Shown: one piece after another, positions 19,255 through 26,537 of the stretch | How the letters are laid out: every line of letters begins with the position of its first letter | Numbering within the stretch: the stretch's first letter is position 1 | IMG/VR virus record: IMGVR_UViG_3300037882_002206 | Coordinates: 1 to 38,455 of that record | Direction: 5' to 3' (one strand) | DNA length: 38,455 nucleotides | From: a virus | Translations under genes and position numbers: made by a program | The notes under the pieces: model-generated | What the model saw: the letters and a program-made list of their open reading frames with translations, nothing else | The model's database searches: none | What the model was told of the DNA's origin: nothing

Positions 19255-19802
19255 TAGGGCATCCGTTCCATAAATTGAAAGAAGTATTTATTCTGACCAA
19301 GCCCCTCAATCGTAGCATCACCATATCTCTTATATTTATTCCGTTCTAATCCTTGCTGGGCGGAATTAATTAAGTAATAATTCCCTCTCTCAATATTAGG
19401 TAGATCGGTTAAATATCCCACAACCTGTATAATCCCATCAGGTACACGCCACTGCATATTCTCCATAATATTAGCCCCAGTCTGTCTGCCCCTAAGAGAA
19501 GTTAACCAATATCCCTTTGGGTCATAAACAACCATTGCCCGAAAGGTAGTAGTAGAATCACTTTCGGTCCACCCTCGACCTTCGCAATAAGGGCATTGCA
19601 TTCCATTAGTAAATGGATTAGGACCACCCGCTCTATAGATATTAGCCGAAACCTTACTTAGCGGATTCAGTTCACAATTAGGGCAGTCTGAGCGTAAAGA
19701 GGGAAAAACAATAGTAGAAATGACGCCGAGATTATCAATCAGGGCGTCTATACAAGAATTATAGTTTCCAATAAGATTAGCAAAATCAACGGAAAATGAC
19801 AT
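19254..19802 (-). CDS. Zinc-ribbon-like neck protein candidate (182 aa)
   Basis: The protein has two CxxC pairs: CPNC near residue 40 and CPYC near residue 73, separated by a loop containing GGPNPFTNGMQ. This is the layout of a zinc ribbon. The remainder is beta-rich (FRAMVVYDPKGYWLTSLRG; GIIQVVGYLTDLP) and ends with a basic/aromatic tail. The location between the connector candidate and the tail tube suggests a head-closure or stopper protein. The cysteine pairs are seen in the sequence; metal binding and the neck role are inferred. Confidence 0.6.
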   Translation of the reverse strand: MSFSVDFANLIGNYNSCIDALIDNLGVISTIVFPSLRSDCPNCELNPLSKVSANIYRAGGPNPFTNGMQCPYCEGRGWTESDSTTTFRAMVVYDPKGYWLTSLRGRQTGANIMENMQWRVPDGIIQVVGYLTDLPNIERGNYYLINSAQQGLERNKYKRYGDATIEGLGQNKYFFQFMERMP

Positions 19803-19812
19803 TCACCCTCCA

Positions 19813-20019
19813 TTAATAATTGCCACCGCTCACATAGTAATATACTTCATCAAATTGACTATCGAATCTAGTTTCAAGAGCACCACTAGTGGGCGTAGTA
19901 GTAACAGCATTATTGGTGCGAGTTTCCCAAAGCAACGGATTGCCTTGACCACTATTTAAAATAAGAGAGCTTTTCTTGTTAAAGGTTTGCCCATGACGGC
20001 AAGCAGTTACCATAACCAT
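19813..20019 (-). CDS. Small unknown protein in connector region (68 aa)
   Basis: The 68-residue protein starts MVMVTACRHGQTFN and ends EVYYYVSGGNY. AGGG lies 7 nt before the ATG, and the gene fills the gap between two neck genes with 10-12 nt spacers, which supports it as real. The tail end is beta-strand-like and aromatic. No family was recognised. It is probably a small virion or head-completion component. Confidence 0.55.
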   Translation of the reverse strand: MVMVTACRHGQTFNKKSSLILNSGQGNPLLWETRTNNAVTTTPTSGALETRFDSQFDEVYYYVSGGNY

Positions 20020-20031
20020 TTATTTACCCTA

Positions 20032-20559
20032 TTAATACATGGAATCGCCTTGTTCGGCGTAACGACCATTATAAGGAACATTAGAACTAGTATAAGGAGT
20101 AAGTACAGCCCGCCAGGGGAAAATATCTGCCCCCATCATGTATTCTCTTTTTGCTTGCTCATACATTCCGCACGGACTATTTTTCCCGTTAAGAATGTCT
20201 TTATAAATTCCAGCTTGGCCCGTAATATTAATTTCTGCTGGGCCAAGTTTAGCCTTAACCCCCTCTTGTCTAGCTTTTTCTCTTAATGATGCAAGGTCTA
20301 ATAAACAACCAGCCTTGAGTGTCATCAAAATAAGAAAAGCTGTGTCCTCTGGGTCTTCAACGGGATCAGGAGTAATGGTAATTTCACCAGGATTAATCAC
20401 ATATTCTTTCCTAACTAGAGGAACATCGTGTGATACATACTTGGCAGCAGTAATAATAACTTGTAAGAGCCTCACATCGTCGTAGGTATAGTTAGTCGGG
20501 TCAACGTCATTAATATATTGACGTAGCATAAAGACAGACTCAGTTTCCCAAGTAGCCAT
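20032..20559 (-). CDS. Head-tail connector (adaptor) candidate (175 aa)
   Basis: The first ~100 residues are largely helical: DDVRLLQVIITAAKYVSHDV and FLILMTLKAGCLLDLASLREKA, with an acidic proline segment between (TPDPVEDPEDT). This layout of helices with a short insertion is typical of the gp6/gp15-like adaptor that binds under the portal. The C-terminal 60 residues are extended and aromatic. It overlaps the stop of the upstream 88-aa gene by one base. The adaptor call rests on fold-like composition and position between capsid and tail genes. Confidence 0.6.
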   Translation of the reverse strand: MATWETESVFMLRQYINDVDPTNYTYDDVRLLQVIITAAKYVSHDVPLVRKEYVINPGEITITPDPVEDPEDTAFLILMTLKAGCLLDLASLREKARQEGVKAKLGPAEINITGQAGIYKDILNGKNSPCGMYEQAKREYMMGADIFPWRAVLTPYTSSNVPYNGRYAEQGDSMY

Positions 20560-20825
20560 TAAGCCCCCTGTTGTTCACTAGGAACAATAGTATTAACATT
20601 TAGATTAGTGGCTGTTTCTGTTTGGCCATCGATTATAGCATTGTCTTGTGTATTTCTAACAACCTGAGCTTCTACACAAGTATAAATATACTGAATGATT
20701 TTCTGTTGCATAAACGCAACACGCTCACTACGAGTTCCATCAAAATTAAAATAATTACAAAACTTCCTGACACAATAATCATATTGGTCGTCATTCAGGA
20801 ATTGTAATTTTAGTGTGTTAGCCAT
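20559..20825 (-). CDS. Small head-region protein (88 aa)
   Basis: The first 60 residues are helical with aromatic positions (LNDDQYDYCVRKFCNYFNFD; RVAFMQQKIIQYIYTCVEAQ), and the last 30 are polar and probably flexible. No motif was recognised. It is joined to both neighbours by TAATG overlaps. It may be a head-completion or connector-associated protein, but this is inference from position only. Confidence 0.6.
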   Translation of the reverse strand: MANTLKLQFLNDDQYDYCVRKFCNYFNFDGTRSERVAFMQQKIIQYIYTCVEAQVVRNTQDNAIIDGQTETATNLNVNTIVPSEQQGA

Positions 20826-21076
20826 TAATCTACGATTTCACCCTGCACCACAGGAACTTCCTCTTCAGGCTGGGCATTAGCTTGGTCGAGAAGCTGTTGT
20901 TTAGCGTCCTGTAAACCATTAAACAAACCAACCCAATTATCGTGGCTAAGCACTTTAATTTGGATAGGCTGGTTCTCTGCACCGCCCACAACAATTTCTC
21001 TAATAACGTTACCCTCGTCGTCAACAACGCCAAAAACCGACTGAACAACAGTTTTTAAATGTACAACGCTAGCCAT
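20825..21076 (-). CDS. Small head-region protein (83 aa)
   Basis: The protein begins MASVVHLKTVVQSVFGVVDD, a beta-hairpin-like start (VFGVVDDEGNVIREIVVGG), then a short helix (LFNGLQDAKQQLLDQA) and an acidic tail (EEEVPVVQGEIVD). It is the first gene after the terminator that closes the capsid gene. A Shine-Dalgarno-like AAGAGGG is found upstream of the ATG. No family was recognised. Confidence 0.6.
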   Translation of the reverse strand: MASVVHLKTVVQSVFGVVDDEGNVIREIVVGGAENQPIQIKVLSHDNWVGLFNGLQDAKQQLLDQANAQPEEEVPVVQGEIVD

Positions 21077-21113
21077 TCAATTACCCTCTTTCTTGTTAAT
21101 CTTTTCAAACCCC

Positions 21114-21152
21114 AAAAAAAAGAGGGACGAGCGAACGGGCGCTCGCCCCTCT
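21114..21152 (-). terminator. Rho-independent terminator after the major capsid gene
   Basis: On the minus strand a 13-position stem with one mismatch (21140-21152 pairing with 21121-21133, AGAGGGGCGAGCG with CGCTCGTCCCTCT) has a six-base loop and is followed directly by eight T (21114-21121). It lies 28 nt after the capsid stop codon and before the 83-aa gene. It probably ends most capsid transcripts while allowing some readthrough to the connector and tail genes. Confidence 0.9.
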
Positions 21153-21179
21153 AGATTGTCAAATTCATCACTGCGAAGC

Positions 21180-22211
21180 TTAGAACGAGCCGAGCAATAC
21201 GCCACGGTTGTCCAAGCAAGCAAAACCTAGTTCCATATAGGTTAGCCATCCAACAAGACGCTCATAGAACAAGCGTTGGTCGGGAATAAGCGAAGCTTCC
21301 TCAATGACGGGCATGACGAAGTTATTCTTATTCTTGTTAAGACCAACCACAAGCTCAACGTCCGAACCGAGTGAAGCGGCAAGTTGGTCAGTGTAGTACA
21401 ACTGATATTCCTGGCTTTCACCAAGCTCATAAAGCTCGTGAAGCTTAGTACCGAAGATATCAGATAGAGTACCACCAGCCATGTTGAACACACGGGTACG
21501 ATCAATATCCGAAAGCTGATCGATATTCCAGTTGCGGATATCCTCAAAACCTTCGGGCGACATATAAATATCAGTGATATCACCGTGGTCAATCGAGCTA
21601 GAGTTACCACCGCCGTTACGCTTAGCAACTACTTTGAGTAGCGATACTAGACGTTTTGTGAACAAACCAGCAGGGGCATCACTATCGAATACCAAGATGT
21701 TACGGTCAACACCAGCACCAAGGATTAAGTGCCAACCGTCATCATTGATTTTCTTAGTCATACCAGCCTGAAGGACTTGCATCATTCTGGCGAGTACATT
21801 CCAGTTAGCATCACGCACGTAGACATTCGGGGCACTAATCGAGTTAGCGATCCAATATGTCGGCACAATGACGTAATCGCCTTCAACCTGCTTGGTAGCA
21901 ATACTACCAGCCTTGGGTACTGTATAAGCAATATGCTCAGCTTCTTGACCAGGGGTATAGAAGTCTAGAGGAATACGGCTCTGTTGCCCAGGTGTAAAGG
22001 TCCACGGCTGGAAGATATCCCTAACGGTATCACCAACTAGCAAAGCTTGACGTAGCGGAGTTTCCAACGCTTCTGTGAGTTCAATCACAGCAGGCTGGGC
22101 TTTACCCCATTCTCCGCAAGTAGCTACTTTGCACATTTCTGTAAGATGTGCAGCTAATTGCGGATCATCCTTCATAGCTTGTGCAAAAGTTTTGTTAATA
22201 TCAGGTAGCAT
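21180..22211 (-). CDS. Major capsid protein (343 aa)
   Basis: I chose the ATG at 22211 (MLPDINKTFAQAMKDDPQLA) because GGAGAAC lies 3 nt before it; the upstream in-frame ATG at 22223 overlaps that site and has none of its own. The protein has an N-terminal helix, a glycine/proline-rich loop (FTPGQQSRIPLDFYTPGQEAE), a long central helix (NWNVLARMMQVLQAGMTKKI) and beta strands near the C-terminus (FVMPVIEEASLIPD). This order agrees with an HK97-type capsid subunit. It follows protease, scaffold and decoration genes and is closed by a strong terminator. HK97 fold is inferred; no unique motif exists. Confidence 0.85.
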   Translation of the reverse strand: MLPDINKTFAQAMKDDPQLAAHLTEMCKVATCGEWGKAQPAVIELTEALETPLRQALLVGDTVRDIFQPWTFTPGQQSRIPLDFYTPGQEAEHIAYTVPKAGSIATKQVEGDYVIVPTYWIANSISAPNVYVRDANWNVLARMMQVLQAGMTKKINDDGWHLILGAGVDRNILVFDSDAPAGLFTKRLVSLLKVVAKRNGGGNSSSIDHGDITDIYMSPEGFEDIRNWNIDQLSDIDRTRVFNMAGGTLSDIFGTKLHELYELGESQEYQLYYTDQLAASLGSDVELVVGLNKNKNNFVMPVIEEASLIPDQRLFYERLVGWLTYMELGFACLDNRGVLLGSF

Positions 22212-22237
22212 TTGGTTCTCCATGAGATTATTTTATA

Positions 22238-22699
22238 TTAGGTAATGTTAACGTCAACCATGATGTAACCATCATTATCCTTTTGACCGAGGAAGCGGCC
22301 AACCTTAGTGCTATTGGTAGTAGTAGTTGTAAAAATACCACCAGTTGTGTAATAAGCATCCTGACCAGCAGTGGGAGTACCAGTTACCTTGTCAGTGACG
22401 ATCACACCCTTGGTTAGCAACCAATATTTAGCACCAATAACGTCCTGTAAACGATGTTGATTCAACTCATAACGAGTAAGGTCAACGTCAACACTTTCCT
22501 CCATGAGAATACCAGCAGGCTTGGTACCAGAAGGTCCACCAGCACCGTTGGGAACTACAACCTTACCACCAGCTTGGTCAGTGAAAGCACCAGAACCACC
22601 ATTACCACTGAATACAGTGACAATGCCAGGTTCAGATACTTCATTGAAGTAGAAGTTCGGTAGGCTGTCTAGAACTTTACGATAGGGTTTAAGAGCCAT
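22238..22699 (-). CDS. Capsid decoration-like protein (153 aa)
   Basis: The protein starts MALKPYRKVLDSLPNFYFNE behind GGAG. It is glycine- and threonine-rich and beta-sheet-like. Segments VSEPGIVTVFSGNGGSG, PAGILMEESVDVDL and GAKYWLLTKGVIVTDKVTG resemble the small beta-barrel decoration proteins (DUF2190-like) that sit between protease and capsid genes and bind the outside of the shell. The family resemblance is by pattern only. The location, between the scaffold and the major capsid gene, is the usual one. Confidence 0.7.
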   Translation of the reverse strand: MALKPYRKVLDSLPNFYFNEVSEPGIVTVFSGNGGSGAFTDQAGGKVVVPNGAGGPSGTKPAGILMEESVDVDLTRYELNQHRLQDVIGAKYWLLTKGVIVTDKVTGTPTAGQDAYYTTGGIFTTTTTNSTKVGRFLGQKDNDGYIMVDVNIT

Positions 22700-22724
22700 T
22701 AAATTTACTCCAGGTTATTTAAAT

Positions 22725-23312
22725 TTAGCTTTTTTGCTCAGGTGAAAACCAACCAGCAATAGCAAGCTTGGCTTTCTTACGCATTTCAGCACGCTCATCA
22801 CTGTTCGCACTGGCAACGACGGTTTCAGGCTCTTTTACTTCCTCTGCTTCACTCAAATCAGCAGAAGCGTTTGCCTCTTCCTTCTTTGCTTCAACCTTAG
22901 TCTCAGCAACCAAGTCAGACACAATTGAGGCAAAAGTTTCATCATCGACCTTGGCATACTTCTTTTCAAAAGCAACAGCCTCATCATGTGACTTACCCTT
23001 GGCTTCAACAGCAGCAACACGAGCCTGAGTTTTCTGTACAGCCTTTAGCTGTTCTAGTTCGGTGGCAAGAGTAGAATAAGCATCTTCCTTATCCTTCTTC
23101 TCTTTCTCAGCCTTTTCCTTATCCTTGGTAGCAGCTTCTAGAGCAGCAGCAGCATCAGTGAGTTTTGTACTCTTCTCAGCTAGGGCTGCTTCGAGTTCAG
23201 TCACCTTGGCTTCAAGAGTAGTGATTGTTTTTTCCTTGGCTTCAACATTAGCCTTAGCAAGCTTTTCAGTTAGCTCGGCTACTTGTGCTTTAAGGGCTTC
23301 TACTTGATCCAT
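22725..23312 (-). CDS. Internal start: scaffold protein made separately (195 aa)
   Basis: ATG 23312 is in frame with the protease gene (codon 319) and starts MDQVEALKAQVAELTEKLAK, which is the first residue of the coiled coil. AAAGAG lies 6 nt upstream as a ribosome site, and a GGTGTATAGT element lies 100 nt upstream (23392-23412). The product would be a helical, charged scaffold around which the capsid assembles, supplied in excess of the protease. Separate expression is inferred from the combination of promoter-like element, ribosome site and domain border. Confidence 0.65.
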   Translation of the reverse strand: MDQVEALKAQVAELTEKLAKANVEAKEKTITTLEAKVTELEAALAEKSTKLTDAAAALEAATKDKEKAEKEKKDKEDAYSTLATELEQLKAVQKTQARVAAVEAKGKSHDEAVAFEKKYAKVDDETFASIVSDLVAETKVEAKKEEANASADLSEAEEVKEPETVVASANSDERAEMRKKAKLAIAGWFSPEQKS

Positions 23313-24266
23313 TATGTTCTCTTTATTTGAAGTGACGGATACGGTATTGTTCTCGACCTTAATATTGTGGAAAGGATTAGCGTTAATCGTTCCCGTACTA
23401 TTACTATACACCAAGTTTTTTAAATTCTGAGAGTAGTTTTCGGAATTTTCCAAAATATTTTTAGTATCATAAAAAATAGGAGTATTGAAACCGACGAAAT
23501 TAGTTTTTGCCTCACTTTCGAGAATTACGCTTTCAGGATTTCCAGGGCGATCTACCAGCCCTTTACCCGAGAATGTAATATTTCTTAGGGCGCGTTCTAC
23601 TTTCTTTCCCTGATATTCGCCCGTACCACCATAACAACGAAGATGTTTAGTTAAATGTGCAGTAGATTTTTCTCTCGTAACTACATTCCAACTACCATCA
23701 GCCTGTTCCATTGCATAATCAAAATTGGTAAATAATGCTTCCATAGAAACATATTTCTTACCAGCCTCAATTGCCTCAATTAATTTTTCAACCTTTTCAG
23801 CTTGGTCTGCATTTTTCCAGTGACGATAAATAACGGCTGAGGTAACAATATGGAATTTTTCTGGAATTACATCCAATTCAAGGTCGTCGGCCACAACTTC
23901 GCCCGCATCATCAATTACATAATTGGCTGTGATATGTCCGATAATTTGGCGATGGTCATGGTCGTTATCGAATGGTTTATCTTCGGGGGTATGACGGGCT
24001 ATCCAAGTTTCTTCAGGCAAAAACCAGTCAGCATTTAAATTACCTTGCTTAGAATTAGCAGTAACAAGAATACTTTTTAAGTAATATAAATCGAATTGTT
24101 TTTCCTGGGCGTCTGTGCCCATTTTGTAAGCTTCTACTACTTGTGCCTTTGTTTCATCGTCGAGTTTTCCGTACTCCACAATAGGGCAAAGTGACGCAAC
24201 AGTATTTGTGCGTTGAATGAGTTCTTTAATATCAGCTTCAGCTTGATAAGTTTTTATTTTTCGCAT
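22725..24266 (-). CDS. Prohead protease fused in frame to scaffold (513 aa)
   Basis: Residues 1-250 look like a prohead serine protease: a His in FDNDHDHRQIIGH (near 103-105), a Ser in KYVSMEALF (S174) and the closing segment TFSGKGLVDRPGNPES (232-246), which matches the common VDRPANPE ending of these enzymes. A linker of ~70 residues is followed from 319 by a long alanine/glutamate/lysine coiled coil typical of scaffolding proteins. The protein would cut the scaffold and capsid subunits during maturation. The start overlaps the 91-aa gene by 13 nt. An internal promoter-like element and ATG (23312) suggest the scaffold is also made alone, as with lambda C/Nu3. Confidence 0.85.
   Translation of the reverse strand: MRKIKTYQAEADIKELIQRTNTVASLCPIVEYGKLDDETKAQVVEAYKMGTDAQEKQFDLYYLKSILVTANSKQGNLNADWFLPEETWIARHTPEDKPFDNDHDHRQIIGHITANYVIDDAGEVVADDLELDVIPEKFHIVTSAVIYRHWKNADQAEKVEKLIEAIEAGKKYVSMEALFTNFDYAMEQADGSWNVVTREKSTAHLTKHLRCYGGTGEYQGKKVERALRNITFSGKGLVDRPGNPESVILESEAKTNFVGFNTPIFYDTKNILENSENYSQNLKNLVYSNSTGTINANPFHNIKVENNTVSVTSNKENIMDQVEALKAQVAELTEKLAKANVEAKEKTITTLEAKVTELEAALAEKSTKLTDAAAALEAATKDKEKAEKEKKDKEDAYSTLATELEQLKAVQKTQARVAAVEAKGKSHDEAVAFEKKYAKVDDETFASIVSDLVAETKVEAKKEEANASADLSEAEEVKEPETVVASANSDERAEMRKKAKLAIAGWFSPEQKS
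23392..23412 (-). promoter_or_regulatory. Putative internal late promoter for the scaffold
   Basis: Minus strand GGTGTATAGTAATAGTACGG inside the linker part of the protease/scaffold gene. The first G is 100 nt before ATG 23312, the same distance as at the tail-tip gene (7442 to 7342). T-rich sequence lies just upstream, as at 17601. It departs from TATAAT by one base. Confidence 0.5.
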
Positions 24267-24529
24267 TCAGGTTTCACATATACGTTTTTTGTTTTTGTAG
24301 GTTTCATCTTTTTTTCTTTTGCATAAACCTCACTAGATAAACAATAGTGAGTATATTTATTAGCATCACCAACTTTTTCTTTTTCTACTGAAAAGTCAGC
24401 ATAATAACCGCTCTTAGCATAATCATCTTTATAAATCATTAAAGATGTAATACCATCAATGGTCTGCCCATCAATAGTCGCTGAAAGTGTACCAGCGTCA
24501 GTATCTAATGTTACAGTTAGGACAGACAT
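24254..24529 (-). CDS. Small unknown protein between portal and protease (91 aa)
   Basis: The N-terminal half is a regular beta pattern (MSVLTVTLDTDAGTLSATID, DGITSLMIYKDD), and the C-terminal half is lysine-rich (KEKKMKPTKTKNVYVKP). It overlaps the portal stop by 13 nt and the protease start by 13 nt, so it is firmly part of the head operon. No family was recognised. A virion or assembly accessory role is likely from position. Confidence 0.65.
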   Translation of the reverse strand: MSVLTVTLDTDAGTLSATIDGQTIDGITSLMIYKDDYAKSGYYADFSVEKEKVGDANKYTHYCLSSEVYAKEKKMKPTKTKNVYVKPECEK

Positions 24530-26490
24530 TCAATAGCTCCTATAATATTATCTCCAGTTACTTCTAATTCGTTGTCGATTAAATAAGCTGCTACTTTATC
24601 GACAAGAAAAAGAAACTTAGCTTCAACTTTATCAGAAAGCTCTAACATATCCTTTACACCAAAGTTGTCTAAAAATGGGTCAATTAGAAATTCAGCTACA
24701 GCTTTTTTCACCTTAGGAGTTCTAGTTTTACGTTTAGTTTTATCCTTAGATGTTTTGGGGCGACCTTGGTTGGGTTGTCCTTTGGGAGTGGCAGTAACCT
24801 TAGTTTTGGCTAATTGCATAGTTTGTTCGTGTTTGTTTAGTTCTCCAGGTCCAGGTGGGTCTAATTTCAGTCCGACTTGACCAGGAGTTGCAGCACCGCT
24901 TTGTAGGGCGATTTTCTTAAGTCCAAATTCCTGTTGAGGATCGTGCCAGGGTCCAGCCTTTTTAGGCAGACGATTTTTAGCTCTGTCCTTACTTTCCCGC
25001 TTCAAACGACGTTGTTCCACTTCAGAATTCTGTCCTAGTGTTTCCATAATTGTTTCCCAGCTAATGAAACCTCTATCGGCAAGATTCATGAGCAACGTGC
25101 CTCTGGCAGAGTCATCAGATAGGTCCATAAAGTCGAAATCAACCGTAGCTGGTTTTTTAATGCCAAGGGCCTTTTCTACAATACGTAACTCTGTTTCCCA
25201 GAAAGCAGTTAGCATATTGCGACAATATTTCAGCCGTTCAACTAATGTTTTCAGTGAAAGGGCATTATTGGTGAAACCATTGCTACCCCCACCTTTAGAG
25301 GTAAGCGTAGTAGGAATGCCTAGGCCATCATAAATGGCAGTAAGAATAGGTTCGTATTTAGCAGAACCTAGAGATTGATACGATTTACTCTCAATAGCTT
25401 CAATTGAGATATCGTCTGTCCAGAATAAATCTACGGGGCCACCACCAGTATTAGCAGACATAATATTCTGTAACTGGCTTAGAGCAGCGGGTTTAGGATA
25501 AATTCCTTTTTCACTATTTCCTAGTTTGAATAAACGAATAGTAGATTTTGTTCCATCCAAGATAGCCATATCAGCCAACTTAGCTTTCTGATATAAGATA
25601 ACATCGTCCAAAATAGAAAGGGTTAATGGATCACCCCATACACGCCAGTCATCCTTTTTGTAATGGGCGACAATTAGACGAGTTGGGTCTAACGGCATTA
25701 AGGCGTTAGGGGTTTTCATAAGTTTTTGAATATCATCTGGGATTTCTCTCAGAAGTTCCCTTTCATACTCAGTTCTAACATTTGCCATATGGGTATAAAC
25801 TGGGCTAATTCTCATTCCCCAGACATTACGCCCAACAAATTTACTGAGTTCAGGGGCAATAGCTTCAATAGTCAATGGATCGAGAAACCTGTAATCCATT
25901 GGAAAAACGCCTTTACCGTAGTACGGAATTTTTTCATATTTGTGGGTTTCTACGGCGGTTGTCGAAATTAAATCTTTTTTCTCACTTTTGCTGAGATTGT
26001 AAAGAATGCGTTTTACAAACACATTCCCGAAACGGAGTAGGTTATTGATAAACCGTTCTGACCTTTCATTGCCTTTAGCTTTGGCAAACCAATTGTTCAG
26101 TAGTTTTTCGTGTCTACGAACGGGATGGGATATAGATATTCCCTGACTGGCGAAATCCGCCATTAAATCGATTATGTTCTTAATCAGTCCGACTTTACGA
26201 TAAGCCAAATCGCACTGGCGAAGAATGTCTTTATTAGTTACAGGCAACGCTTCGTTGGGACGGAACTGATCGTAATTCTTACGGGAGAACGGTTCTCTTA
26301 CGTTGATTCCTGTTTCAATACCAACGAAATCTCCATAGTAAGCTTCGGTTTGATAATTAGCACCACAAGCTCTGCCTGTTTCATTAAGTTGTTTTAGAGA
26401 CTCTTTACCGTCCAGCATAAAGTAGTAGTCATCAGAACTATACTTCGGGCCAATTTGAACGTCTAAAGGCTCGTTGATATTTCGTTTCAT
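24517..26490 (-). CDS. Portal protein (657 aa)
   Basis: The protein follows the large terminase and precedes the protease, the classic place of the portal. Supporting patterns are VGLIKNIIDLMADFASQGIS (the early helix of many portals), FGNVFVKRIL, the DPLTIEAIAP strand region, LTLSILDDVILYQKAKLADM and GLGIPTTLTSKGGGSNGFTN, the last recalling the loop found in many portals. The last ~150 residues are proline/lysine-rich and basic (TSKDKTKRKTRTPKVKK) and end in a small acidic helical part. The ring of this protein is the DNA entry point and binds the terminase. GGAGAAC precedes the ATG by 3 nt, and a promoter-like element sits just upstream. Confidence 0.9.
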   Translation of the reverse strand: MKRNINEPLDVQIGPKYSSDDYYFMLDGKESLKQLNETGRACGANYQTEAYYGDFVGIETGINVREPFSRKNYDQFRPNEALPVTNKDILRQCDLAYRKVGLIKNIIDLMADFASQGISISHPVRRHEKLLNNWFAKAKGNERSERFINNLLRFGNVFVKRILYNLSKSEKKDLISTTAVETHKYEKIPYYGKGVFPMDYRFLDPLTIEAIAPELSKFVGRNVWGMRISPVYTHMANVRTEYERELLREIPDDIQKLMKTPNALMPLDPTRLIVAHYKKDDWRVWGDPLTLSILDDVILYQKAKLADMAILDGTKSTIRLFKLGNSEKGIYPKPAALSQLQNIMSANTGGGPVDLFWTDDISIEAIESKSYQSLGSAKYEPILTAIYDGLGIPTTLTSKGGGSNGFTNNALSLKTLVERLKYCRNMLTAFWETELRIVEKALGIKKPATVDFDFMDLSDDSARGTLLMNLADRGFISWETIMETLGQNSEVEQRRLKRESKDRAKNRLPKKAGPWHDPQQEFGLKKIALQSGAATPGQVGLKLDPPGPGELNKHEQTMQLAKTKVTATPKGQPNQGRPKTSKDKTKRKTRTPKVKKAVAEFLIDPFLDNFGVKDMLELSDKVEAKFLFLVDKVAAYLIDNELEVTGDNIIGAIECLS

Positions 26491-26506
26491 AGAGTTCTCC
26501 GATTTT

Positions 26507-26533
26507 GGTGTACGGCTATTAAGTTAATACACC
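26507..26533 (-). promoter_or_regulatory. Putative late promoter of the portal gene, with inverted GGTGTA ends
   Basis: Minus strand begins GGTGTATTAACTTAATAG and ends with the inverted copy TACACC, so GGTGTA occurs on both strands 27 bp apart. The element fills the gap between terminase and portal genes; its first G lies 43 nt before the portal ATG. The -10 part (TATTAA) is weaker than at other sites. The symmetry could mark a protein-binding site. Confidence 0.5.
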
Positions 26534-26537
26534 ATAT

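Noticed and set aside
21200-22240. A sigma-70 promoter with TTGACG before the major capsid gene
   Set aside because: A TTGACG and an AT-rich box are present near 22230-22255, but the spacing is too short and the GGTGTA element is absent.
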